Below, in pieces: positions 11,528 to 19,950 of a stretch of DNA of 21,889 nt. Where the stretch lies: NCBI GenBank assembly GCA_002327845.1, contig DCUP01000011.1, positions 1 to 21,889 on the forward strand. The letters run 5' to 3'. The notes under the pieces are model-generated. The model saw nothing but the letters and a program-made list of their open reading frames with translations. It did no database searches and was not told the DNA's origin. Both the position numbers and the translations under genes were made by a program. The stretch comes from Patescibacteria group bacterium UBA2211 (GTDB lineage: Bacteria > Patescibacteriota > Minisyncoccia > Minisyncoccales > Minisyncoccaceae). Every line of letters begins with the position of its first letter. The first letter of the stretch is position 1.

Positions 11528-14500
11528 ATGAAGTTTACACATTTACATTTGCATTCGCACTATTCTCTTTTGGATGGATTAGCAAAAATAGATGATATTA
11601 TTGATAAGGTCAAAGAACTTGGCATGGATTCAGTTGCCTTAACTGATCACGGAATAATGTACGGAGCAATTGAATTCTATGAAAAAGCTAAAGCTAAAGG
11701 AGTTAAACCTATTATTGGCTGCGAAGTTTACGAAGCGATAAGGGGGATGGAAGATAAGACTCCCAATTTAGATGCCAGACGTTTTCACTTAATTCTTTTG
11801 GCAAGGAACGAACAGGGATACAAAAATTTAGTAAAGATTGTAACCGAAGCCCACTTAAGAGGTTTTTATTACAAGCCTCGTGTAGATTTAGAATTATTAG
11901 AAAAATACTCTGACGGTCTTTTAGCGATGTCTGCTTGTTTGCAGGGTAAAATTCCTCATCTACTGCTTTCTAACAAAAAAGAGGAGGCTGAAGAAATGGC
12001 TTTAAAATATGAAAAGATATTTGGTAAGGGTAATTTCTATTTAGAGCTTCAATATCATCCCGGTATTCCCGAACAAGCAAGAGCCAATCAGATGATAATA
12101 GAATTAAGTAAAAAAACAGGCATTCCTTTAGTTGCTACCAATGATTCCCATTATGTTAATAGGGATGATGCCGAGGCTCAAGATATTTTAATGTTAATTA
12201 ATACAGGAGCTGATATCAATGATAAGGAAAGATTATCAATGTTAGGTGATGATTTTTCAATCAGAAGCACTGAAGAAATGGAAGAAGCTTTTAAGGATGT
12301 TCCCGAAGCGATTAGTAATACTCAAAAAATAGTTGAAGCCTGTAATTTAGAATTAAAATTAGGAGAATTCAAACTTCCCTCTTTTGATGTTCCTGAAGGA
12401 AAAACCACGGAAAGCTATTTAAGAGAATTATGTTATTTAGGAATTGAAAAGAAATATGATATTCATTCTCCCGAATTAAAAGATATTATTGAAAAAGCTT
12501 TAAAAGGAGAAGAAATAAAGATTGAAGACATTAAAGATGATAAAATTAAGGAAGTGATTGAGAGAATGGAATATGAATTATCAGTTATTAATCGAACTGG
12601 CTTTTCAGGATATTTTTTAATTGTTCAGGATTTTGTTAACTGGGCTAAAAATAATAGAATCGTTGTCGGACCAGGCAGAGGTTCAGCTGGAGGTTCAATT
12701 GTTGCTTATTTAGCTAATATTACTAACGTTGATCCATTAAAATATAATTTGTATTTTCAGAGATTTTTAAATCCAGACAGAATATCCCCTCCTGATATTG
12801 ATTTGGATTTTACTGATAAAAGAAGAGACGAAGTTATCAATTACGTCGCTGAGAAATATGGACGAAACAGAGTTGCACAAATCATTACTTTCGGAACTAT
12901 GGCTGCTAAAGCCTCAATTAGAGATGTGGGTAGAGCCCTTGGTTATCAGTATTCTTATTGTGATAAAATTGCCAAAATGATTCCTTTAGGTTTTGATTTA
13001 AAAGATTCATTAGAGAAAATAGATGAATTCAAATCTTTATACGAATCAGATACAGAAGCCGAAAGATTAATTGACTTAGCATTAAAGATTGAAGGCTGTG
13101 CTCGACACGCTTCGACTCATGCTTGTGGAGTTGTGATTGCTAGGAATCCTTTAGACGATTCTGTTCCGACCCAACATCCGACTCAAGGTGGAGAATCTAT
13201 TGTTACCCAATATGAAATGCATTCCGTTGAATCAATGGGATTATTAAAAATGGATTTCTTGGGATTAAAAAACTTAACTATTATCGAAGAAACTTTAAAA
13301 AGAATATATGCCGTTCACGGAGTCAATGTTGACATGGATAGAATTCCATTGGACGACCCTAAAACTTTCAAATTATTACAAGATGGAGACTGTATTGGAG
13401 TATTTCAATTAGAGTCTGATGGAATGCGTAGATACGTTAAACAATTAAAACCAACTGAAATTGAAGACATTATCGCTTTGGTTGCTTTATATCGTCCTGG
13501 ACCGATGCAACACATTCCTGATTACATTAACGGCAAGCATAAAAGAAAAGAAGTAAAATATTTGCATCCCTTATTAAAACCAATACTTGAAAACACCTAT
13601 GGTATTCCCGTATATCAAGAACAGATTATGCGTATCGCTCAAGATTTAGCTGGTTTTACTTTGGCTGAGGCAGATATCTTGAGAAAAGCTATTGGTAAAA
13701 AGATTGAAAAACTTTTAATGGAACAGAAAGATAAGTTTGTTAATGGAATGAAAGCAAATAAAATTGATGAAAGAATTGCTGTCGAATTGTGGCATTGGAT
13801 TGAACCCTTTGCCAGATATTCATTTAATAAATCACATGCTGCTTGTTATGCTATTATTGCTTACCAAACAGCTTATTTGAAAGCTAATTATCCAGTTGAA
13901 TACATGGCTGCATTGCTTACTTCTGAAGCTTCTGATTTAGATAGAATCTCAATTCTAATCGAAGAATGTAAGAAAATGAAAATCGAAGTATTACCACCAG
14001 ACATTAATGAAAGTTTTAGTAATTTTAGTGTAGTTCCCGAAAAGAATCAAATCAGATTTGGATTATCAGCCATCAAAAACGTTGGTTATAATATCGTAGA
14101 ATTAATTGTTAACGAAAGAAAAAAGAATGGACACTTTAATACTATTGAAGATTTTATCTCCAGAGTTGACGCTAAGGTTTTAAATAAGAAATCATTAGAA
14201 AGCTTAACCAGGGCTGGAGCTTTTGATACCTTAAAAGAAAGGAATCAAATTCTTTCTAATTTAGAAAAGCTTTTAGATTGGTCCAAGAAAAATCAGAAAA
14301 TAAAGGAAAGTGGACAGAGGGGCTTATTCGATAATACGACCTCAGTTAGCTTTTCAAATGGAATAACATTAGATAATGTAGAACCAGCTAATGACTATGA
14401 CAAATTGATGTGGGAAAAAGAATTATTGGGATTATATATTTCCGGTCACCCCTTGGAAAAATATCGAGGAATGCTTGAACAACAAACAGTATCAATCAAA

Positions 14501-14824
14501 AAAATTATTAATGATCTTAATGGTACGGGTGCGGGTAGCCGAAGTCCATTTGAAAAATATTATATCAATGGAGAAACGGTCACGATTGGAGGTATTATTT
14601 CAAGTATTAAAAAGATACTAACGAAAAAAGGAGACCCGATGATGTTCATTAAGGTTCAAGACTTGACGGATACGATTGAAGTGGTAGTCTTTCCATCAAT
14701 GATAGAAAAAAATCCCTACGCTTTTGTAGAAAATAAAATAGTATCAATTACAGGCAAAACGGACACGAAAGACGGAATGCCCAAAGTAATTGCCAATGAA
14801 GTCGAAGAAATATTAGAAGCATAA
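11528..14824 (+). CDS. dnaE: DNA polymerase III subunit alpha (DnaE1 type)
   Basis: A 1098-residue replicative polymerase. An N-terminal PHP domain (1 to about 275) keeps its metal-binding pattern: THLHLHSHYS (4-13), ALTDHG (37-42), GCEVYE (64-69) and NDSHYV (205-210), so a proofreading activity is possible. The polymerase core has GPGRGSAGGS (381-390) and PDIDLDF (422-428) with D423 and D425, and the third acid D576 in KMDFLGL. A tandem helix-hairpin-helix region and a C-terminal OB fold (about 1010-1090, VTIGGIISSIKK) follow. The tail is shorter than in Escherichia coli (1160), so the tau-binding end is reduced. Start ATG 11528 gives the family's canonical KFTHLHLHS. thrS begins ten bases after its stop. 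Confidence 0.97.
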   Translation: MKFTHLHLHSHYSLLDGLAKIDDIIDKVKELGMDSVALTDHGIMYGAIEFYEKAKAKGVKPIIGCEVYEAIRGMEDKTPNLDARRFHLILLARNEQGYKNLVKIVTEAHLRGFYYKPRVDLELLEKYSDGLLAMSACLQGKIPHLLLSNKKEEAEEMALKYEKIFGKGNFYLELQYHPGIPEQARANQMIIELSKKTGIPLVATNDSHYVNRDDAEAQDILMLINTGADINDKERLSMLGDDFSIRSTEEMEEAFKDVPEAISNTQKIVEACNLELKLGEFKLPSFDVPEGKTTESYLRELCYLGIEKKYDIHSPELKDIIEKALKGEEIKIEDIKDDKIKEVIERMEYELSVINRTGFSGYFLIVQDFVNWAKNNRIVVGPGRGSAGGSIVAYLANITNVDPLKYNLYFQRFLNPDRISPPDIDLDFTDKRRDEVINYVAEKYGRNRVAQIITFGTMAAKASIRDVGRALGYQYSYCDKIAKMIPLGFDLKDSLEKIDEFKSLYESDTEAERLIDLALKIEGCARHASTHACGVVIARNPLDDSVPTQHPTQGGESIVTQYEMHSVESMGLLKMDFLGLKNLTIIEETLKRIYAVHGVNVDMDRIPLDDPKTFKLLQDGDCIGVFQLESDGMRRYVKQLKPTEIEDIIALVALYRPGPMQHIPDYINGKHKRKEVKYLHPLLKPILENTYGIPVYQEQIMRIAQDLAGFTLAEADILRKAIGKKIEKLLMEQKDKFVNGMKANKIDERIAVELWHWIEPFARYSFNKSHAACYAIIAYQTAYLKANYPVEYMAALLTSEASDLDRISILIEECKKMKIEVLPPDINESFSNFSVVPEKNQIRFGLSAIKNVGYNIVELIVNERKKNGHFNTIEDFISRVDAKVLNKKSLESLTRAGAFDTLKERNQILSNLEKLLDWSKKNQKIKESGQRGLFDNTTSVSFSNGITLDNVEPANDYDKLMWEKELLGLYISGHPLEKYRGMLEQQTVSIKKIINDLNGTGAGSRSPFEKYYINGETVTIGGIISSIKKILTKKGDPMMFIKVQDLTDTIEVVVFPSMIEKNPYAFVENKIVSITGKTDTKDGMPKVIANEVEEILEA

Positions 14825-14834
14825 TTATAAACAT

Positions 14835-16580
14835 ATGGAATTAGAAGAAATAAAACATTCGTTATCACACATCTTAGCGGCAGCAATCAAAGAATTATTC
14901 CCTCTTGCTAAATTTGGTATTGGACCAGCTATAGAAAATGGTTTTTATTACGATATCGAAGCTGATTTTAAAGAAGAAGATTTGTCGAAAATAGAAAAGA
15001 AAATGAAAGAGATTATCAAAGAGAATGTTTCTTTCATTAAAAAAGATATTTCTAAAAAAGAGGCTAAAGAATTATTTAAAGATCAACCCTATAAATTAGA
15101 ATTAATTGAAGAAATAGCTGAAGAAAAAGTTTCAATATATACTTCTGGAAATTTTATTGATCTCTGTAAAGGACCCCATATTAAATCAACTAAAGAAATA
15201 GACACTAAAGCATTTAAATTACAGAAACTAGCTGGGGCCTATTGGAAAGGTGACGAAAAAAACAACATGTTAACCAGGATATATGGTCTTGCATTTGAAA
15301 GCGAAGAAAAATTGAATGAATATTTAAAAATCTTGGAAGAGGCAGAAAAAAGAGACCACAGAAAATTAGGAAAAGAATTAGATTTATTTCATATTGATGA
15401 AGAAGTAGGTATTGGTCTTGTCTTGTGGCATCCCAAAGGAGCAATTCTTTGGAGAATCATTGAAGATTTTTGGTTTAAAAAACATCTAGAGAATGGATAT
15501 GATTTAGTAAGAACTCCTCACATTGGAAATAGAAAATTGTGGGAACGTTCGGGCCATTGGGGTTTTTATTCTGGAAGCATGTATCCCCCATTAGAAGTTG
15601 GACAATCGTTAGAAGAATTGAAGAATAAAAATGAAATCAAAGAATCCGAACAATTTTTATTAAAACCAATGAACTGTCCTTTTCATGTTTCAATTTATAA
15701 CAGTTCTCCTCGTTCTTATAGAGATCTACCATTGCTTTGGGCTGAAACAGGAACTGTTTACAGGTTTGAAAAAAAAGGAGAATTATCTGGCTTAACCAGA
15801 GTAAGAGGATTTACTCAAGACGATGCTCATATTATTTGTCGAAAAGATCAAGTTGAAAATGAACTAAAGAAAGTAATAGATTTTATTCTTTTTATTTATA
15901 AGGCTTTTGGATTTGATCCCGATTCAGTAAATGTTTATCTCTCACTAAGAGATTCAAAAAACAAAGAAAAATACGCAGGAAACGATGAAGGTTGGAATTT
16001 CTCAGAGTCGGTTTTAAGAAATGTTGCTAAAGAAAAAGGATTAAACTTTAAAGAAGAAGAAGGAGAGGCAGCCTTCTATGGTCCCAAATTAGATTTCAAA
16101 ATAAAGGATGTTTTAGGAAGAGAATGGCAATGTTCTACCTTACAATTTGATTTTAATTTACCAGAAAGATTTCAAATGGAATTCACTAACGATAATGGAG
16201 AAAAAGAACAGCCATACATGTTACATCGTGCCCTATTTGGATCATTTGAAAGATTTATTGGTCTTTTAATCGAACATTATGCTGGAGCCTTCCCCCTCTG
16301 GTTAGCTCCAGTTCAAATTAAAATTCTTCCTGTGGGAGAATCTCATCGTGACTACGCTAAAGAAGTTGCTGAAAAATTAAAAGACTATCGAGTTAGGATT
16401 GATGATAATAATGAAACCATTGGTAAGAAAATTAGAAACGCAGAAATGGAAAAGATTCCCTATATTTTAGTTGTTGGTGATGTAGAAAAAGGAAATAATA
16501 CTGTTAGCGCTAGACAACGTGGAAAAATAGATTTAGGAGAAATATCAATTGAAGAACTCATCAAAAAGCTTAATAGTTAA
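14835..16580 (+). CDS. thrS: Threonyl-tRNA synthetase without TGS domain
   Basis: A 581-residue class II synthetase that charges tRNA-Thr. It begins directly with the editing domain: HSLSH (8-12) and LCKGPH (110-115) give the four editing-site ligands H8, H12, C111 and H115, used to clear Ser-tRNA. The catalytic core contains the zinc ligands C281 (MNCP), H332 (DDAH) and H464 (LHRALFGS), motif 2 around TGTVYRFEKKGELSGLTRVRG, and motif 3 at 464-481. An anticodon-binding domain fills about 490-581. The N-terminal TGS domain (about 60 residues) of typical bacterial ThrRS is absent; the ten-base gap to dnaE leaves no room for it. A matching tRNA-Thr(GGT) is at 283-354. Confidence 0.96.
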   Translation: MELEEIKHSLSHILAAAIKELFPLAKFGIGPAIENGFYYDIEADFKEEDLSKIEKKMKEIIKENVSFIKKDISKKEAKELFKDQPYKLELIEEIAEEKVSIYTSGNFIDLCKGPHIKSTKEIDTKAFKLQKLAGAYWKGDEKNNMLTRIYGLAFESEEKLNEYLKILEEAEKRDHRKLGKELDLFHIDEEVGIGLVLWHPKGAILWRIIEDFWFKKHLENGYDLVRTPHIGNRKLWERSGHWGFYSGSMYPPLEVGQSLEELKNKNEIKESEQFLLKPMNCPFHVSIYNSSPRSYRDLPLLWAETGTVYRFEKKGELSGLTRVRGFTQDDAHIICRKDQVENELKKVIDFILFIYKAFGFDPDSVNVYLSLRDSKNKEKYAGNDEGWNFSESVLRNVAKEKGLNFKEEEGEAAFYGPKLDFKIKDVLGREWQCSTLQFDFNLPERFQMEFTNDNGEKEQPYMLHRALFGSFERFIGLLIEHYAGAFPLWLAPVQIKILPVGESHRDYAKEVAEKLKDYRVRIDDNNETIGKKIRNAEMEKIPYILVVGDVEKGNNTVSARQRGKIDLGEISIEELIKKLNS

Positions 16581-16641
16581 TCTTTTAAACCGTTTTAATT
16601 AATAGATTGAATTAATGTCTGATTTTGTGTATTGTTTACAT

Positions 16642-18729
16642 ATGAAATATCACATTATTACCTTTGGCTGCCAAATGAATATATCTGACTCAGAAAGAAT
16701 CTCTTCTATGTTGGAAAGCTTAAATTACAAGGAAACTTCCGTTTTAAAAGAGGCTGATTTGGTTGTAATAAACATGTGTTCTGTGAGGCAGCCTGCGGTT
16801 GATCGAGTTTACGGACTAATTCCCCAATTTACAGCCCTTAAAACGAAGAATAAAGGCTTTAAAACGGTTTTAACCGGTTGTATTTTAAAGCCAGAACGAA
16901 CCAAATTAAACGAAATCTTTGATTTTATACTAGATAAAGAACAATTAAATAAATGGCCTGAATTACTTAGGGGAAAAGAAATAGAAGCAAAAAAATCAGA
17001 TTATTTAAAAATAGTTCCCAAGTATAAGAATAAAATACAAGCCCTAGTTCCCATTTCTAATGGCTGCGATAATTTTTGCACTTATTGTGCTGTTCCCTTT
17101 ACTCGCGGAAAACTTATTTCCAGAAATCACAAAGAAATATTAAAAGAAGTTAACGATTTAGTAATTAAGGGATACAAAGAAATTTGGCTTTTAGGAGAAA
17201 ATGTTAATAGTTATAATTCTAAGGGAGTTAACTTTAGTAAATTAATAAAAGAAATTGATAAAATTCCAGGAAAATTTTGGTTGCGTTTTACCAGTCCTCA
17301 TCCTAAAGATTTTTCTGACGAATTGATTAAAACTTTAAAAGAAAGTAATAAATTCGTTCCCTATCTTAATTTACCAGTTCAATCAGGAGACAATATTATC
17401 TTAAGAGAGATGAATCGACCATATACCAGAGAAAAGTATTTGACCTTAGTTGATAAAATAAAAAAAGTTTTTAATAATAATATTAGTATTTCAACTGATA
17501 TTATTGTCGGTTTTCCTAATGAAACAGAAGAACAGTTTAAGAACAGCGAAAGACTAATGAAAGAGGTTCGATTTGATTTAGCTTTTATTTCTCAATATTC
17601 TCCCCGACCTCAATCTTTCTCTTGTGAAAAATTAGAAGATAATGTTTTAAAGAAAATTAAAAAAAGAAGGGCCATCTCCTTAAATAATATATTGAAAAAA
17701 ACTGCCTTCGAAAATAATCAAAAATTATTGAATAAAGAGGTAGATGTTTTGGTTTTAGAAAAAGATAAAGAATATTGTACTGGCAGAACCGATCAGAATA
17801 AGGCGATAAGGTTTAAATCAAATGAAGACTTGTCAGGAAAATTTGTTAAAGTTAAAATAATAAAAGTTACGGCCTGGAATCTTGAAGGAATTTTAGTTAA
17901 GCCAAAGATAGTTGTTATTTTGGGTTCCACCGCTAGTGGTAAAACAGATTTAGCAATCGATTTAGCTAAAAAATTTAATGGAGAAATAGTTAGTGCTGAT
18001 TCGAGAACGATATATAGAGGAATGGATATTGGAACAGCTAAGCCCAGAGACACAAAAGGAGTTCCTCATCATTTGATTGATATCATTTCTCCTGATGAAG
18101 ATTTCAATGTTGCCCTATTTAAACAAGAAGCTATTAAAAAAATTGATGAAATAATAGAAAAAGGAAAGCTTCCTATTTTGGTTGGCGGAACTGGATTATA
18201 TATTAAATCAATAGTTGAAAATCTTGAATTTCCACAAATTAAAGCTGATGAAAAATTAAGAAAAAGATTAGAGAAAAAAACTACCGAAGAATTGTTTGAA
18301 ACATATAAAGGTTTAGATAAGGAGGGATCAGAAAAAATAGATAGAAATAATAGAAGAAGACTAATTAGAGCCATTGAGGTTTCTTCCTTTTTAAATGAGT
18401 CATTCTTTAAAGAAAGAAAAAAAGAACCCATATATGATATTCTTCAGATTGGAATTAAAATTAATAAAGAAGAACTGGAGGAAAGGATTAGAAAAAGAGT
18501 TGATAAAATGATTAAGCAAGGACTAGAAAAAGAAGTTAAGAAATTATCTAAAAAATACGGCTTTATTATTCCTCCTATGCAAACTATTGGCTATCGTGAA
18601 TGGGAAAATTATTTTAACAAAAAAGAAACTCTTGAAAATACAATTGAGAAAATAAAAATAAACACGGTAAAATTCTCTAAAAGACAAATGACCTGGTTTA
18701 AAAAAGATAAAACTATCAATTGGATATAA
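16642..18729 (+). CDS. MiaB-MiaA fusion: bifunctional ms2i6A37 tRNA modification enzyme
   Basis: A 695-residue fusion of the two enzymes that act in sequence on A37. Residues 1 to about 418 are MiaB, a radical-SAM methylthiotransferase: FGCQMN (C10), NMCS (C46) and TGC (C80) hold the auxiliary iron-sulfur cluster, GCDNFCTYC (141-149) the SAM cluster, and a TRAM domain ends near 418. Residues 420-695 are MiaA, the dimethylallyltransferase: GSTASGKT P-loop (428-435), ADSRTIYRGMDIGTAKP (452-468) with catalytic D453, PHHLID (475-480) and the terminal SKRQMTWFKKDKTINW. The canonical SRQ is SRT here. MiaA starts where a separate protein would, its initiator Met replaced by Val, so loss of a stop/start pair explains the join. 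ATG 16642 is chosen over 16615 because MKYHIITFGCQMN is the usual MiaB start; no Shine-Dalgarno site. Confidence 0.95.
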   Translation: MKYHIITFGCQMNISDSERISSMLESLNYKETSVLKEADLVVINMCSVRQPAVDRVYGLIPQFTALKTKNKGFKTVLTGCILKPERTKLNEIFDFILDKEQLNKWPELLRGKEIEAKKSDYLKIVPKYKNKIQALVPISNGCDNFCTYCAVPFTRGKLISRNHKEILKEVNDLVIKGYKEIWLLGENVNSYNSKGVNFSKLIKEIDKIPGKFWLRFTSPHPKDFSDELIKTLKESNKFVPYLNLPVQSGDNIILREMNRPYTREKYLTLVDKIKKVFNNNISISTDIIVGFPNETEEQFKNSERLMKEVRFDLAFISQYSPRPQSFSCEKLEDNVLKKIKKRRAISLNNILKKTAFENNQKLLNKEVDVLVLEKDKEYCTGRTDQNKAIRFKSNEDLSGKFVKVKIIKVTAWNLEGILVKPKIVVILGSTASGKTDLAIDLAKKFNGEIVSADSRTIYRGMDIGTAKPRDTKGVPHHLIDIISPDEDFNVALFKQEAIKKIDEIIEKGKLPILVGGTGLYIKSIVENLEFPQIKADEKLRKRLEKKTTEELFETYKGLDKEGSEKIDRNNRRRLIRAIEVSSFLNESFFKERKKEPIYDILQIGIKINKEELEERIRKRVDKMIKQGLEKEVKKLSKKYGFIIPPMQTIGYREWENYFNKKETLENTIEKIKINTVKFSKRQMTWFKKDKTINWI

Positions 18730-18730
18730 A

Positions 18731-18757
18731 AAAAGAGAACGATTTTCGTTCTCAATG
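18731..18757 (-). terminator. Terminator between convergent genes
   Basis: GAGAACGA and TCGTTCTC (18735-18742 and 18746-18753) form an eight-pair stem with a three-base loop. T-runs follow on the minus strand, so it mainly ends the leftward helix-turn-helix gene, whose stop (18752-18754) overlaps it. The rightward miaBA gene ends just before it and may use the same hairpin. Confidence 0.75.
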
Positions 18758-19606
18758 ATTATCAAAACTGATATCTATATTGTATGTTTTTAAAAATTTT
18801 CTTAAGCTTTCTTGGTTGATATAATAAGTGATACCGCTATTTCCAGGAGCTTCCGTGGCTATAATTAAATTTTTCTTAATCCATTGTTCTTTTATAAAGA
18901 TTTCTGGCCTTTTAAGAGTAATAGCCACATCATCGATCCGGCAAAGAAATCCGTGATTAAATTTTCTCCCCCTTATAGTATAAGTATGTTTAACTGGTGC
19001 ATTATTTTCGATATTTTCTGGAGAATCATCTTCTTCTGAGTTTTCTTCTTTCGTAATTTCTGGCAGATGATTTTCTTCTGCTGGCACGACAGGAGGAACA
19101 TCAATAATAGGACTTGGTTCTACTGGAGGCTTAGGAGGATCTGGAGTAATAACAGGACTAGATCCTGTTGGAAATTTAGGAGGATCTGGATTGGCAACAT
19201 TTAAAGAATTTTTTAAACCTTGATTAGATTTAATAAAATCATCTAATTTGGTCTTCTCAATTCTCCATCCTCTCCCCCTTCTTTCTGCGCCAATTTTTTT
19301 ATCTTCACACATTTTTTCAAAAACATTGTAAGAAATAGAAATAATTTCAGCAGCTTTTTTGCCTTTTATCCAGGTCATCTTTTTTTGAGATCCGAAAGGA
19401 GTTGAAGGAATTAATAATTGACTTGAGATTATTTGCACTTTTTCTAGGAAATCTCCAATTCCTTTAAGATTAACTAGTTTTCCGCCATTTTGTATGATGG
19501 CAAACATGGTCATCCCATTAATCAATACTTCGATGTCTTTTGAGCTACATTTTAATATTGTTGCAGCCTCTTCAATTTTAACCCATACATCTTTAAATTC
19601 AGTCAT
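18752..19606 (-). CDS. Protein with three helix-turn-helix modules, unknown target
   Basis: A 284-residue protein. Three MerR/excisionase-like modules are visible: residues 7-55 (VWVKIEEAATILKCSSKDIE), 78-128 (TWIKGKKAAEIISISYNVFE, then a basic wing RRGRGWRIEKTKLDDFI), and 223-275 (IDDVAITLKRPEIF, with SGITYYINQESLRKFL as wing). A proline-rich linker (about 138-175) and an acidic stretch (about 176-200) separate the second and third. It should bind DNA at several half-sites; target and role are unknown. The ATG at 19604-19606 follows GGTGAT; in-frame GTG and ATG starts lie 3-4 codons upstream. The gene is alone, with its own promoter and a perfect short inverted repeat near the transcript start, which may be an operator for self-control. 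It ends in TGA. Confidence 0.7.
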   Translation of the reverse strand: MTEFKDVWVKIEEAATILKCSSKDIEVLINGMTMFAIIQNGGKLVNLKGIGDFLEKVQIISSQLLIPSTPFGSQKKMTWIKGKKAAEIISISYNVFEKMCEDKKIGAERRGRGWRIEKTKLDDFIKSNQGLKNSLNVANPDPPKFPTGSSPVITPDPPKPPVEPSPIIDVPPVVPAEENHLPEITKEENSEEDDSPENIENNAPVKHTYTIRGRKFNHGFLCRIDDVAITLKRPEIFIKEQWIKKNLIIATEAPGNSGITYYINQESLRKFLKTYNIDISFDNH

Positions 19607-19649
19607 TATAACCATCACCTTTCTTTTGACAAAGATCTGTTTATCGCCT

Positions 19650-19662
19650 CATCGAGACGATG
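19650..19662. promoter_or_regulatory. Inverted repeat near the transcript start (operator candidate)
   Basis: CATCG, AGA, CGATG: a perfect five-base inverted repeat immediately downstream of the predicted start of the helix-turn-helix gene. It could be an operator or a short leader hairpin. Confidence 0.4.
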
Positions 19663-19669
19663 TGATAAA

Positions 19670-19698
19670 AATATATAAATTATTCTCTTATTTGTCAA
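19670..19698 (-). promoter_or_regulatory. Promoter of the helix-turn-helix gene
   Basis: Minus-strand -35 TTGACA (19693-19698), 17-nt spacer, -10 TATATT (19670-19675). The transcript would start near 19663, leaving a leader of about 57 bases. Confidence 0.65.
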
Positions 19699-19703
19699 AT
19701 AAC

Positions 19704-19730
19704 AAAAAAGAGCCCTAAGGCTCTATTTTA
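19704..19730 (-). terminator. Rho-independent terminator after the LiaI/F-like gene
   Basis: AGAGCC, a four-base loop and GGCTCT (19709-19724) form a perfect stem followed on the minus strand by six T. It separates the protease unit from the promoter of the next leftward gene. Confidence 0.85.
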
Positions 19731-19919
19731 TTTTTGTTCTTTATCGCAATCGCAGCTTGGTCCGCAACAACATTTCCCTTTTTCTTTACAAATAATTCCT
19801 AGTCCAATAACTATTAAAAGGCATGGCCAAACGAATTGCCAAACACTTATAGTAATAATACCCAAACTTTGCAATAAAAAAGCTAAACCGATAATTACAA
19901 TAACAATTCCAATAATCAT
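19728..19919 (-). CDS. Small LiaI/LiaF-like membrane protein with Cys-rich tail
   Basis: A 63-residue protein. Two hydrophobic helices (about 1-18 and 25-44) with the pattern GLAFLLQSLGI, WPCLLIVIGLG match the LiaI-LiaF-like transmembrane domain (DUF5668 type) found in cell-envelope stress proteins. The C-terminal tail has six cysteines in CCCGPSCDC and nearby, a possible metal-binding site not typical of the family. It begins 32 bases after the protease gene and shares its terminator, so the two probably form one transcript. Confidence 0.75.
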   Translation of the reverse strand: MIIGIVIVIIGLAFLLQSLGIITISVWQFVWPCLLIVIGLGIICKEKGKCCCGPSCDCDKEQK

Positions 19920-19950
19920 TTTTTTAAATTTAAATTCAATTAACGACCTT

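Noticed and set aside
11528..14824. Intein or frameshift in dnaE
   Set aside because: The reading frame is continuous, domain order is normal and no splicing motifs are seen.
18544..18765. Leftward small frame across the miaBA 3' end and terminator
   Set aside because: It overlaps the conserved C-terminus of MiaA and a terminator and lacks start signals.
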